Counted from the stretch's first letter, positions 19,584 to 28,508 are shown. The stretch: DNA of 64,000 bases from Cellvibrio sp. 79 (GCA_003056245.1 MVDH01000001.1:1426716-1490715), one strand, 5' to 3'. Notes: generated by a model from the letters alone, not told the origin. Numbers and translations: made by a program.

Positions 19584-21023
19584 CTAGCAAAAAACACCTT
19601 GCACAAACCAGCGTTGCTGTTGCAGATCTTTAAAAATCCATAACCTCAAACCATCGTATCGTTGCGCCATAAAATAATCGCGTGCCGTAGGTGTGTCCCA
19701 CCAATGGGTGTGAATACGTTCGGGGCCTGCCAATAATTGTAAGTGACCGCGCCATTGCAATCCTGTCGCTGTGTGCTCAATCGTTTGCGGGATCGCAAAT
19801 AACCATTTGGGGCGTAATGCCTGTTGTTGCAATACGGGTAACGCTTGCCAGGCAGTTTTGTGGTAACTGATGATGTCATTAGTTAACTCCGGTAAATGAT
19901 CGTCTTTATAACTGATTTTATAAATCGCGCTATTACCTAAACGAGCTTTCAGTTTGGCTGTTGTTAGCGTGAAATCTTGCGTGGTTTTGTGGTTGGGTGA
20001 TTGCTGGGAAAAATCCAGATGATAGGTTTGGCCTTGCAATGATGAGGTAAACGGGCAGTGCAATTCCAGTTGGTCGACGGCAAAACGAAACGCATATTGC
20101 TCAAGCTGGATCAAACTTAAATCGAGCAATAAATTTCCCTGCTGCTGAGGTGTGTCGCAATGCACACGAATAATTTCCCGCTCCTGATAGATACTGATCA
20201 GATGCCATTCAACCATTTGGCACTGTTGTTGGCGTTGTTGTAGATAATTACTTAATTTTTGCAACAGTAATTCCATGCCCGGTTGCAGCAGGTCCAGTTG
20301 CGCAACAGGAAATTCAAAATCTACACGTTCGATAAATGGTATTTCCGGATGGAATATCGGTACCGGTGCAGAAAATAAACCTGTTTGTTGCAGATCCTGG
20401 CTGATGTCCAGCATATCGCTCAGGTATTGACTGAATTCATTGCCGAAGCGTTTGGTAAAACTGCGTAAACCGCTGACTTGTATTTGCTGGATAATGTCAC
20501 CCAGCAAAACAAAACCAGTTTGCTTCAATGCGGTGATTGCCCGCGGAAATTCTTCCAGGCAGGTGACCGGTAAGGGTTGCAATTGTTCGCGAAAAAATTG
20601 ACGTAATTGTTCGGGTTGGTGCGCCATTATTTTTTGTTCAATGTACGGAACGTGTTGCTCCTGGCCATCTAAAAAGCTACATAACCATGCAGCTTGCGCG
20701 GTGTGAGCCAGGGCGTGATGATAATGTTGGGAAATATTCTGTATTTGCAATTGTTGATGGATTGCATCCAGCAATATTTGGATGCCGCCAAATAATGTTA
20801 ATGACCGTGATATTTCCAGCAGTACGCCATTCGCATTCGTGTATCCGGATATATAAATTTGTAAATGCGGTGTAAATTGATAGAGCGTTTCACATAATTC
20901 CATCAATTTTTTTTCAACACCATTCTCACTGGTGTCTATTGATGGATGAGATACATTGGCCGGTAAACGAATGGCCAGCCACAGGCGTATTGCCGGTGGT
21001 GATAACACACTGTTGTTCGTCAT
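19584..21023 (-). CDS. imuB: ImuB, catalytically inactive Y-family polymerase-like protein
   Basis: Hub protein of the translesion mutasome; it links the beta clamp, ImuA and DnaE2. The 479-aa product starts LWLAIRLPANVS at the position of the Y-family palm but lacks the catalytic acidic residues, as known for ImuB. The middle holds the helix-hairpin-helix-like stretch LEEFPRAITALKQTGFVLLG. The frame is open well upstream, to 21410, but the ATG at 21021-21023 was chosen because it overlaps the imuA stop by one base (TGATG) and begins at family homology. Confidence 0.9.
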   Translation of the reverse strand: MTNNSVLSPPAIRLWLAIRLPANVSHPSIDTSENGVEKKLMELCETLYQFTPHLQIYISGYTNANGVLLEISRSLTLFGGIQILLDAIHQQLQIQNISQHYHHALAHTAQAAWLCSFLDGQEQHVPYIEQKIMAHQPEQLRQFFREQLQPLPVTCLEEFPRAITALKQTGFVLLGDIIQQIQVSGLRSFTKRFGNEFSQYLSDMLDISQDLQQTGLFSAPVPIFHPEIPFIERVDFEFPVAQLDLLQPGMELLLQKLSNYLQQRQQQCQMVEWHLISIYQEREIIRVHCDTPQQQGNLLLDLSLIQLEQYAFRFAVDQLELHCPFTSSLQGQTYHLDFSQQSPNHKTTQDFTLTTAKLKARLGNSAIYKISYKDDHLPELTNDIISYHKTAWQALPVLQQQALRPKWLFAIPQTIEHTATGLQWRGHLQLLAGPERIHTHWWDTPTARDYFMAQRYDGLRLWIFKDLQQQRWFVQGVFC

Positions 21024-21793
21024 CAACGGCCCCGCAAGCGGGATATGTTGTTCGTATTCTTTCCTGATTTGGTGGCGGGTTTTGTCGGGTTGATGTGTGG
21101 ATGAATCTCTGAATCTGTGCCAAGGCTGGCGTGAGGTTGATAACCCATCCATTCGCGCGGCAATAATAATTCCAGTGGATTGTTCAACAATGATTGATCG
21201 CCACCTTTTTGTTTGGTGATGATCACTTCCAAATATTCTGCATGAATGCGTGCGCGCAATCGTAAATGTGCAGGCGATGATTGTGATGTTGTATGTGAAT
21301 TGCGTAGCAACCAGTAAATACCTGATCCATCGTTGCTGGCCAATACACATTTGCGAATTTCGGAGTAGTTTAAAACCTGTTGCGGTTGCCAGGCCAATAA
21401 ATGGCTGCAAGCTTTTGCGCGGGCAATTTCTACAAACGCTGCCAGGAAATCATTTTTAGCGGGAGCGTTAATAATTAAGAGCCGATCAAGATCCAATCCC
21501 GCTTGCAGTAGGCCCTGGGCAAAGGGCAGTGCGGGTGGATTAATTAATATCTGTAATCCCTGAATGGAATTGCGCAATGCAGGTGCGAGCAATAGCCATT
21601 CGCCATGCCCCATTTCCTGCAGGTTTATTTCAATCAAAGACGCTCGCGGCCAACCATTGTGTACGAGGGAATTGTTGAGTGCAGGATGACCGGTATCCTC
21701 GCCATTGTTGTCGTGAACAAATGCTTTGGTACCGCGCCAGATATCTCCGCGTTGCAAGAGCTGTTCAAGGTTGGGAGATGGTGGTTGATTCAT
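21023..21793 (-). CDS. imuA: ImuA, RecA-like mutasome component
   Basis: First gene of the SOS mutagenesis cassette; ImuA is a RecA-fold protein that works with ImuB and DnaE2. The 256-aa product has the typical start (PSPNLEQLLQRGDIWRG), the block RASLIEINLQEMGHGEWLLL in place of a normal Walker A, and GLDLDRLLIINAPAKNDFL followed by LLAWQPQQVLNYSEIRKC. The tail is basic and low in complexity. The start codon is 21 bp from the palindromic LexA box, so LexA repression is nearly certain. No lexA2 or other regulator gene is adjacent. Confidence 0.9.
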   Translation of the reverse strand: MNQPPSPNLEQLLQRGDIWRGTKAFVHDNNGEDTGHPALNNSLVHNGWPRASLIEINLQEMGHGEWLLLAPALRNSIQGLQILINPPALPFAQGLLQAGLDLDRLLIINAPAKNDFLAAFVEIARAKACSHLLAWQPQQVLNYSEIRKCVLASNDGSGIYWLLRNSHTTSQSSPAHLRLRARIHAEYLEVIITKQKGGDQSLLNNPLELLLPREWMGYQPHASLGTDSEIHPHINPTKPATKSGKNTNNISRLRGR

Positions 21794-21814
21794 GGTAAAG
21801 GAAAAGCAAATGGG

Positions 21815-21838
21815 TATACTGTATTTAAATACAGTATA
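21815..21838 (-). promoter_or_regulatory. LexA box in front of imuA-imuB-dnaE2
   Basis: CTGTATTTAAATACAG at 21819-21834 matches the gammaproteobacterial LexA consensus CTGT-N8-ACAG. The palindrome is perfect over 24 bp when the flanking TATA on each side is included. It is 21 bp upstream of the imuA start, so it should silence the cassette until RecA-driven LexA cleavage. No gene on the plus strand is positioned to share it. Confidence 0.92.
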
Positions 21839-21994
21839 TCTCTTGGGGATGCTGTATAGTCAAGCTGAACTTATTCGGCACTACAATCGTTTGGTTATAA
21901 ATACATGAACCTGATTAAACTTGAGGTCTATCAGAAAAAAGCAGGAATAAAAAATGCTGAGTGGGAAAAATGTAGAGGAAGAGGGTGATCGGGT

Positions 21995-23278
21995 TTAGTG
22001 GATAAACCCGACAATTTTATTCAATAACGCCGGGCCGTTAAGTGATTTATCGAAATGATGTTTGATGCCCAATGTATTGCCCAGCTCGCTGGTTTTTTCA
22101 TCCAGCGTGTCACTGACCAACGCCAGGTTTATCCCGGCTGTCTTAGGCGTGCGCGCAAGAATTTTGCACAAATCGGCACCGGCCTGGGTGTTGGCGATAT
22201 TGGTGCCGAGCAAAATTAAATCCGGGTGCAAATCTACTGCCAGTTCCAGGCATTCGGTTTGGGTTTCGGCAGTTAATAGATTGAAATGCGCTTGCAAGTG
22301 CATAGTGAAATGGCGGATTAATTCGGGGTTGCTATCTGCCAGCAATAAAGTTTTGTGAGTAGCGACTTCATCAACCCAGCTGCGATTGCGACCAGCACGC
22401 TTGGCTTTGTACAGCGCGCGGTCTGCATTTTTAATTAATTCTTCCAGGTCATGGCCGGTAGTGCGCAGGCAGGTTGCACCGCCAAGGCTGGCGGTTACAA
22501 CGGAAGCGGTGGGCGAAACATCGTGGCGCAATTGGAGTGCACTGATTGCCTCGCCAATTGATTGCGCCACACACATCGCACCTTTGGCGTCTGTTTCCGG
22601 CAGGAGCACCACAAACTCTTCGCCACCGTAGCGACCCAAAATATCAGTGGTGCGGTGCAAGCAACTTTTAATTGCCTGGGTAACTTTTTTCAAGCACGCA
22701 TCACCCGCCGGATGGCCGTAATGATCGTTAAATAATTTAAAGTGATCCACATCAATCATCAGTGCGCTAATGGGCTGTTGATGGCGTTTCACTAATGACC
22801 ATTGTTGTTGCGCCAGTTCATTAAAGGTGCGGCGGTTATAAATGTGGGTGAGGCTGTCGAGTTGGCTAAGGGCTTCCAGCTCGGAATTCAGGCGGCTCAG
22901 TTGGTCGCGCATTTCAGCGATACGTTCCATCGCGCGGATTTTGGCCTTGATGATCATAAAACTGACTGGCTTGATCAAATAATCGTCGCCACCCGCATCA
23001 ATGCCTTCGCGGTAATTTTCGTCTTCGTTCAGCCCGGTAACAAAAATGATGGGAATCCAATGGCCAGCAAGCCATTCGCGGATCAGGCGGGTGGTTTCAA
23101 AACCGTTCAGGCCGGGCATTTCCACATCCATGATGATCATGTCTACCGGCGTGTTTTCCAGTAATTGCAGTGCTTCTTCGCCACTGCGGGCGATCAATGG
23201 TTCATGACCGGCATCAATAATGTAGTTGCGCATGGCATAGCGAAGGGTCGCGCTGTCTTCAACCAGAAGAATTTTCAT
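21995..23278 (-). CDS. Response regulator with GGDEF domain and degenerate second receiver
   Basis: PleD-like diguanylate cyclase making c-di-GMP in the cytoplasm, in the order REC (1-120, phospho-acceptor Asp51 in MDVEMPG), GGDEF (about 140-300), REC-like (about 309-427). The active-site loop is GGEEF (218-222). The inhibitory I-site RxxD is intact (R209-D212). In the second receiver the acceptor position is Gly358 (LILLGTN), so that domain cannot be phosphorylated there and probably serves in dimerisation. PleD also has two receivers but both precede its GGDEF, so this order differs. No histidine kinase is adjacent. Confidence 0.9.
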   Translation of the reverse strand: MKILLVEDSATLRYAMRNYIIDAGHEPLIARSGEEALQLLENTPVDMIIMDVEMPGLNGFETTRLIREWLAGHWIPIIFVTGLNEDENYREGIDAGGDDYLIKPVSFMIIKAKIRAMERIAEMRDQLSRLNSELEALSQLDSLTHIYNRRTFNELAQQQWSLVKRHQQPISALMIDVDHFKLFNDHYGHPAGDACLKKVTQAIKSCLHRTTDILGRYGGEEFVVLLPETDAKGAMCVAQSIGEAISALQLRHDVSPTASVVTASLGGATCLRTTGHDLEELIKNADRALYKAKRAGRNRSWVDEVATHKTLLLADSNPELIRHFTMHLQAHFNLLTAETQTECLELAVDLHPDLILLGTNIANTQAGADLCKILARTPKTAGINLALVSDTLDEKTSELGNTLGIKHHFDKSLNGPALLNKIVGFIH

Positions 23279-23488
23279 AGGGCCGGGTGAAACATAAGCA
23301 AGGGATTACGAAAGACCAAAAATGTCACCTGAGTGTAGTTAGTTTTATTCTTTATGCCGCCCAAATTGAGTGATGACACGCAATTAAACGCCATTTTACG
23401 TTGCCCAAACGTCGGCGTCGAATAGATTGCAGGCAGGTTGTAGGATATTTATACGTTGCGCTGTCTGGTTCACAGTCGGATTGCAGAG

Positions 23489-23908
23489 TTAATCGCGGTG
23501 ATCCACATATAACCATTTGCCCAGGCTTTTGCGGAACAGGGATCGTTCATGGTGCTGGTGTGCTTGCCCGTTTTGACGGAAGAGTGCAACAAACTCTACG
23601 GTTCCTTCCTGGTCACTCTTTTGGCCGTTATCGGTAGCCAAAATTTGTAGCCCCAACCACTCACAGCTTTGTGCCCATTGTTGGATATCGCTCTTGCTGG
23701 AGCGCAAACGTTGCTCCGGGCTCCAGGTGTCCCACAGGTAATCAATGGCCAGCAGTACATGGGCGGAATAACGCGAGCGCATCAGCTGCTCGGCGGTTTC
23801 CGGCCAGGATTGCCCCTGGATATAAGGCTGGCAACAGCTGGCCAGGGATTTTTGGCTACCACAGGGGCAGGCTGACAGAGGATTAATAGCAGGTGTTTTC
23901 GATGGCAT
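23489..23908 (-). CDS. YchJ family SEC-C motif protein
   Basis: Small metal-binding protein of the YchJ/UPF0225 family; the function is not established. The N-terminal SEC-C-type zinc motif reads CPCGSQKSLASCCQPYIQG, followed by LMRSRYSAHVLLAIDYLWDTW, the standard YchJ core, and the end SLGKWLYVDHRD. I chose the ATG at 23906-23908, giving 139 aa, because the upstream extension (frame open to 23983) is not family-like. Unlike E. coli YchJ it ends right after the core and lacks the second, C-terminal SEC-C motif. It is divergent from the acyltransferase at 24031. Confidence 0.82.
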   Translation of the reverse strand: MPSKTPAINPLSACPCGSQKSLASCCQPYIQGQSWPETAEQLMRSRYSAHVLLAIDYLWDTWSPEQRLRSSKSDIQQWAQSCEWLGLQILATDNGQKSDQEGTVEFVALFRQNGQAHQHHERSLFRKSLGKWLYVDHRD

Positions 23909-24030
23909 TTTGTGGCCCTTTTCGGTATTTTGTGCGCCTGTTTTTGGCGGGGGCCAATTCTCGCCGAGTCTGGCCCCCGGCACCAGCTCTCCTGCAGTAG
24001 ATGCATGACCTTCGAGTAAAGATTTCCACT

Positions 24031-25182
24031 ATGACTGACTTTGACGATATCCGCCCTTACCGCGATGACGAAGTTCGCCCGACCCTGGATCGCATGCTGG
24101 CTGATCCGGAGCTCACTGATGCAGTGACGCGCCTGAAATTTCCCAAATTACATAGCTGGCTGGGGTGGTTATTAAAGCCGTTAGTGCGTAGTAAGTTAAA
24201 GCAACAGTTGGCAGCCATTCATGATGTACAGGGTTTGCAATCTGTAGTGGAAAAATACATGTCGGGGATGATGGCTACCCGCGTGAAAGACCTGACTGTA
24301 TCTGGCCTGGAAAAACTGGATAAACACACTGCATATTTGTTTATCAGCAACCACCGCGACATCACCATGGACCCGGCGTTTGTTAACTGGGTGCTTTATC
24401 ACAATGATTGCAACACCTTGCGCATTGCGATTGGTGACAACTTGCTCACCAAACCATTTGTGTCGGACCTGATGCGGTTGAATAAAAGTTTTATCGTCAA
24501 TCGCTCAGCCAAAGCGCCGCGCGAAAAATTAAAAGCCGCAAAACATTTGTCCGCTTATATCCATCACTCGATTGTCAATGAACATTCCAGCATCTGGATT
24601 GCCCAGCGTGAAGGCCGTGCCAAAGATGGAAAAGATAAAACCAACTCTGCCGTTTTGGGCATGTTAATGCTCAATAAAGCCAAAGGCGAAGAGCTGGCAG
24701 GTTACGCTAAAAAATTGCGCATCGTACCTGTCTCTATTTCTTACGAATTGGACCCATGCGATGCCGCTAAAGCGCGCGAACTTTATTTGCATCGCACGGA
24801 AGGCAGTTACCAAAAAGAAGAACACGAAGATGTGCGCAGTATCGCTATGGGTATCGCCGGTGATAAAGGCAATATTCATTTGGCATTTGGTGATGTGCTG
24901 GATGGCGACTATCAGGATACTGATGAATTGGTTGCAGCGCTGGATCATCAAATCCTCGGTAATTATGTATTGCACGCAACCAATTGTTTTGCGTATGAGA
25001 TGTTGCATGGCACTGTGCCCAAGGTAAATTACAGCGCAAAAAATATCGCTTACAATCCTGCACCGCTTGCTGCAGAGCGCGCAGAATTTGAAGCGCGCAT
25101 CAATGCTATTCCCGCCGAACAACGCGAAATTGCGCTGGGCATTTATGCTAACCCTGTTGTGAGTAAACTGGCCGAATGCTAA
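24031..25182 (+). CDS. PlsC-like glycerol acyltransferase family protein
   Basis: Membrane-associated acyltransferase of the PlsC superfamily, probably acting on lysophospholipid or a related acceptor; the substrate cannot be read from the sequence. The catalytic block is SNHRDITMDPAFVNW, where the histidine-acidic pair has one more residue between H and D than the usual HX4D. The later glycine/arginine block IWIAQREGRAKDGKD corresponds to the substrate-binding motif. ATG 24031 gives 383 aa (MTDFDDIRPYRDDE); an in-frame ATG at 24001 would add 10 residues. It overlaps dinG by 7 bp, so the two are probably one transcription unit. Confidence 0.82.
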   Translation: MTDFDDIRPYRDDEVRPTLDRMLADPELTDAVTRLKFPKLHSWLGWLLKPLVRSKLKQQLAAIHDVQGLQSVVEKYMSGMMATRVKDLTVSGLEKLDKHTAYLFISNHRDITMDPAFVNWVLYHNDCNTLRIAIGDNLLTKPFVSDLMRLNKSFIVNRSAKAPREKLKAAKHLSAYIHHSIVNEHSSIWIAQREGRAKDGKDKTNSAVLGMLMLNKAKGEELAGYAKKLRIVPVSISYELDPCDAAKARELYLHRTEGSYQKEEHEDVRSIAMGIAGDKGNIHLAFGDVLDGDYQDTDELVAALDHQILGNYVLHATNCFAYEMLHGTVPKVNYSAKNIAYNPAPLAAERAEFEARINAIPAEQREIALGIYANPVVSKLAEC

Positions 25183-27314
25183 CGGATGTGCTGAAAAAGC
25201 AAATTCAGGGAGCGTATAGCCAATTTCTGGAAAACAAAGGCCTGAAGTCTCGTTACGGCCAAAAATTGATGATTGCCGAGATTGCCAAAACGCTCGGCAA
25301 AATTTCACTGGATGATGAAAATCACCGCATTCCCGACGAAAACGCCGGCACTCATATTTGTGTAGTCGAGGCTGGTACAGGCACGGGCAAAACAATTGCC
25401 TATTTATTGCCTGCCATCGTTATGGCCAAAGCGCTGGGGAAAAAACTGGTGGTGTCGACAGCGACAGTTGCCCTGCAAGAACAAATCGTTAATAAAGATT
25501 TGCCTGAGTTGCATCGCAATAGCGGTTTGTCATTTACCTTTACGCTGGCAAAAGGGCGTGGGCGTTATCTGTGTTTAAGCAAGCTGGATAATATCATCGC
25601 GGAATACCAAAGCGGGTTAAATCCAACGCGTGCCCTTTACGAAGATGAATATCCCAGCGTTTCTGCGCAAGGTTTTAAACTCTACGAATCCATGATGGAC
25701 GCGCTTGCATCCAATAAATGGAATGGCGAGCGCGATACCTGGCCGCAAGCACTCGAACAAAATGAATGGCAAATAATTACCACAGATCATCGCCAGTGTA
25801 CGGGGCGCCGTTGTTCCAATGTGACGGCGTGCAGTTTTTTTAAAGCGCGTGATTCCATGCATTCCGTTGATTGCATTGTTACCAATCACGATCTGGTTCT
25901 TGCGGATCTGGCATTAGGCGGCGGTGCGATTTTGCCCGCGCCGGAAGACACGATTTATGTTTTCGACGAAGGTCATCATCTCCCGCAAAAAGCATTGAAC
26001 CATTTCGCGCATCACAGTCGCATGCTTTCCACTAGCAAATGGCTGGATCAATGCAATAAAGCGCTTGGTGCGATGCTTGGTGTAATCAGTGGTGCAGGTA
26101 ATGTAGATCGTTTTGGCGAGCAATTACCGGCAGCGTTAATCGATTGCAAACAACGATTGGACCAGCTGTATCCCGTTTTTGAATCGCTCGCGCAATCTAT
26201 TGCATTTGATGATCGTCAATCCCATTATCGTTTTGATGGCGGTGTGGTTCCGCAAGATTTATTAGTACCTTGCGTTGAGCTATATAAAGGTTTTGATCGT
26301 CTGTGCGATTTGCTGAAAAAAATGATCGATGAAGTCAGTCAGGCGATGGAAGATATGCATTGCCCGGTGCCGAAAATCGATTTGGAAAATCATTATCCTA
26401 TTCTCGGTGGATGGCAAGCCCGCGCTGAAGCGAATCGCGATTTGTGGGCGAGTTTTGCTACGCCGGATTCAGTAAGCAGTGTGCCCAAGGCGCGCTGGTT
26501 AACGCCGGTAGATAGCAGTGGGAATATGGATCTTGAAGTTTGTTCAAGCCCCATACTTGCAGCAAAAACGTTGGAATTCAGTTTGTGGGAAAAAGCATGC
26601 GGTGCAATTATTACGTCGGCAACGCTCACCGCGCTGGGTAATTTTTATCGCTTCCAAATGCGTGCCGGCACACCCTCGGATTCCAATTACCAGGTTGTAC
26701 CAAGCCCGTTTAATTTCCAGCAAGCAACACTGGAAATTCCCGCGCGCACAGTGGAGGCCACGAATGCCGATGTCCACACGCTGGCAATTATTGATGACCT
26801 GCCAAATTTAATTGATCCCACTGAAGGTTCGCTGGTTCTGTTTTCATCGCGCAAACAAATGCTCGATGTCTTCGATGAAATGCCACAAAGCTTGCGCGAT
26901 ATTATTTTGCTGCAAGGTGATAGTTCCAAGCAGGAAATGTTGGTGCAGCATAAAAAACGTATGGATGAAGGCGAGGGTAGTGTGTTATTCGGTTTGGCGA
27001 GTTTTGCCGAAGGCGTGGATTTGCCCGGCAAATATTGCACTCACGTCATTATCGCCAAATTGCCGTTTGCAGTACCGGATGACCCGATTGAAGCGGCGTT
27101 ATCTGAGTGGGTGGAAGCACGCGGTGGAAATCCCTTTATGGAAATCACTGTGCCCGATGCATCGCTCAAATTAATTCAGGCCTGCGGCCGCTTGCTGCGC
27201 ACGGAAACGGATACTGGCCGTATTAGTTTGCTGGATCGTCGCATTATCACCAAGCGTTATGGCAAAGCGATTTTGAATTCATTGCCACCGTTTACGCAGA
27301 TTGTGCATAAATGA
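25176..27314 (+). CDS. dinG: ATP-dependent DNA helicase DinG
   Basis: XPD-like 5'-3' superfamily 2 helicase with an iron-sulfur cluster, which unwinds D-loops, R-loops and damaged replication structures. Walker A is EAGTGTGKTIAYLLP (65-79). Four cysteines suited to a 4Fe-4S cluster are C133, C208, C213 and C219. The Walker B region is VFDEGHHLPQKA, and the late motif VI region reads LIQACGRLLRTETDTGR. The length is 712 aa. The start ATG overlaps the acyltransferase stop by 7 bp, and its stop overlaps yqcC by ATGA. No LexA box stands in front of it. Confidence 0.93.
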   Translation: MLTDVLKKQIQGAYSQFLENKGLKSRYGQKLMIAEIAKTLGKISLDDENHRIPDENAGTHICVVEAGTGTGKTIAYLLPAIVMAKALGKKLVVSTATVALQEQIVNKDLPELHRNSGLSFTFTLAKGRGRYLCLSKLDNIIAEYQSGLNPTRALYEDEYPSVSAQGFKLYESMMDALASNKWNGERDTWPQALEQNEWQIITTDHRQCTGRRCSNVTACSFFKARDSMHSVDCIVTNHDLVLADLALGGGAILPAPEDTIYVFDEGHHLPQKALNHFAHHSRMLSTSKWLDQCNKALGAMLGVISGAGNVDRFGEQLPAALIDCKQRLDQLYPVFESLAQSIAFDDRQSHYRFDGGVVPQDLLVPCVELYKGFDRLCDLLKKMIDEVSQAMEDMHCPVPKIDLENHYPILGGWQARAEANRDLWASFATPDSVSSVPKARWLTPVDSSGNMDLEVCSSPILAAKTLEFSLWEKACGAIITSATLTALGNFYRFQMRAGTPSDSNYQVVPSPFNFQQATLEIPARTVEATNADVHTLAIIDDLPNLIDPTEGSLVLFSSRKQMLDVFDEMPQSLRDIILLQGDSSKQEMLVQHKKRMDEGEGSVLFGLASFAEGVDLPGKYCTHVIIAKLPFAVPDDPIEAALSEWVEARGGNPFMEITVPDASLKLIQACGRLLRTETDTGRISLLDRRIITKRYGKAILNSLPPFTQIVHK

Positions 27315-27640
27315 ACGAGCGCTACATCACCATCGCCGAAACCTTGATTGATATTGAAAGGGAATTGCGCGAGTTGCGTCTCTGGGAAGCGGAAATGCTT
27401 CCGGATGCCGCGTTGGCAAGCGAGCAACCATTCGCCGTAGATACCATGACCTTTCCCCAATGGCTGCAATTTATTTTCTTGCCGCGTATGTATTTTTTGC
27501 TGGATGAACAATTGCCGCTACCGGGCAATTGCGGTATTGCCCCGATGGCTGAGCAATATTTTTCCGGATTAAATTTATATTCCCCTCCATTGATAGCGCA
27601 GCTGAAAAAAATTGATGCGCTCTTGACCCATTCCCGATAA
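27311..27640 (+). CDS. yqcC: YqcC family protein (DUF446)
   Basis: Small helical protein of unknown role. The 109-aa sequence fits the family: an N-terminal helix (IDIERELRELRLWE), the segment QPFAVDTMTFPQWLQFIFLPR and an end near NCGIAPMAEQYF. In enterobacteria the homologue lies near truC. Here it is translationally coupled to dinG by a 4-nt overlap. Confidence 0.85.
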   Translation: MNERYITIAETLIDIERELRELRLWEAEMLPDAALASEQPFAVDTMTFPQWLQFIFLPRMYFLLDEQLPLPGNCGIAPMAEQYFSGLNLYSPPLIAQLKKIDALLTHSR

Positions 27641-27649
27641 ATGCTGAAT

Positions 27650-27784
27650 GCCGTAGGGGCGCAATTTATTGCGCCCTGTATTTGGGTTCAATAAATTGAA
27701 CCCCTACGGTGTGCATTATCCTGCATTGATATGGTTTTGTATGTTTTTTTGGTTCAATAAATTGAACCCCTGCGGTGTGCATTA
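27650..27784 (+). repeat. REP-like palindrome cluster
   Basis: Three short palindromes follow yqcC. At 27650-27675 CCGTAGGGGCGCAATTTATT continues into GCGCCC. At 27683-27708 a related unit (GGTTCAATAAATTGAACCCC, then TACGG) lies in the opposite orientation. At 27750-27784 the second unit recurs as a near-identical 35-bp copy. The same palindrome type is seen again at 46424-46567. The non-coding stretch 27641-27931 contains little else. Confidence 0.8.
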
Positions 27785-27900
27785 TTCTAGGCTTCGAGAT
27801 CTTTTTTGTTCATACTGTTTATCCTGCCTACAGGAGGTTAATGATAAACAGTTACACAGAGTTATTTACAGTCTCTAAATTATAGTGTGTGCGGAGATTG

Positions 27901-27940
27901 CGAATGTTGCGGTTAGCAAGCTCACCACAACCTACCTGCT
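27901..27940 (+). repeat. Cassette-end repeat, copy A
   Basis: CGAATGTTGCGGTTAGCAAG followed by CTCACCACAACCTAC; the stop codon of the gene at 27932 lies inside it. It contains an inverted repeat, GTTGCGGT against ACCACAAC. A longer copy stands at 28454-28508 at the end of the next gene. Confidence 0.75.
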
Positions 27941-28420
27941 ATTTGAATATTCATCGTGCTTTGTTTGCCAGAATGAAATCTGGTATTGCATTAAATCTTC
28001 ATCGTCATCTGGCTGATGAAATTCCACCCTGCATGGCTTGGTTGGAAAGGTGAATTTTAATTTGGCTTCGTAAATTTCCTTCAATGTATTGCCCAATAAA
28101 ATAATTTTATCTTTCGAAATGTCATCGCATCCGTAATGTTGGATGTCAGACAGATGAAGATGATTTATTACCCATTCGATCAATTTAGGCGTGCTTCCGC
28201 TTTGTGCCTCAAAACCGCGTACAGAATCAACTGAAAATCCATGCACAAATATATAATCTTCAAACTCAACAAATTCAGGCCAGAAAATCGATGCATAACC
28301 TACGGCTAAGCGAAAATTTCCTTCACAGCCAACCCATGAATCTAAAGTAATTCCATTGCCATTGTTCCATTCCGCTAATTCAGCTTGCATGCTTGACGGT
28401 ATTTTCATATATGTTTCCAT
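27932..28420 (-). CDS. Hypothetical protein, 162 aa
   Basis: Not recognised by name. It looks like a soluble cytoplasmic protein: no signal peptide or membrane segment, acidic, with FRLAVGYASIFWPEFVEFED, then VRGFEAQSG, a helix (LIEWVINHLHLSD), LLGNTLKEIYEAKLKFTFP and a tail YQISFWQTKHDE. The composition resembles small single-domain proteins found in bacterial immunity or accessory gene strings, but I cannot assign a family. Its stop codon is inside a palindromic repeat that also closes the neighbouring gene. It is the last gene of a minus-strand run starting at rtcB, 78 bp after the DUF6714-like gene. Confidence 0.65.
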   Translation of the reverse strand: METYMKIPSSMQAELAEWNNGNGITLDSWVGCEGNFRLAVGYASIFWPEFVEFEDYIFVHGFSVDSVRGFEAQSGSTPKLIEWVINHLHLSDIQHYGCDDISKDKIILLGNTLKEIYEAKLKFTFPTKPCRVEFHQPDDDEDLMQYQISFWQTKHDEYSNSR

Positions 28421-28453
28421 TTATAATTTGTGCATTCAGGTTTACAGAGATCA

Positions 28454-28508
28454 CGAATGTTGCGGTTCGCAAGCTCAGGCTGCGCGCTCCGTTACAACCT
28501 ACTTGCTG
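28454..28508 (+). repeat. Cassette-end repeat, copy B
   Basis: CGAATGTTGCGGTTCGCAAG at 28454 matches copy A (27901) except one base. It carries an extra segment of about 15 bp and then rejoins at ACAACCTAC-TTGCT. The stop codon of the gene at 28499 lies inside it in the same position as in copy A. Confidence 0.75.

Noticed and set aside
21023-21410. N-terminal extension of ImuB
   Set aside because: The extra 129 residues lie antisense-free but inside imuA in another frame, are rich in Arg/His/Thr and unlike the family; the ATG at 21023 fits family homology and operon overlap.
21897-21994. Short plus-strand frame (about 27 codons) beyond the LexA box
   Set aside because: No convincing ribosome-binding site or family resemblance, and the distance to the LexA box is long.
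23279-23488. Possible gene between the diguanylate cyclase and YchJ genes
   Set aside because: Only 210 bp, with no frame showing start signal and protein-like composition.
27901-28508. Integron attC sites
   Set aside because: No GTTRRRY/RYYYAAC core pair could be found in the repeats and no integrase gene is present in the window.
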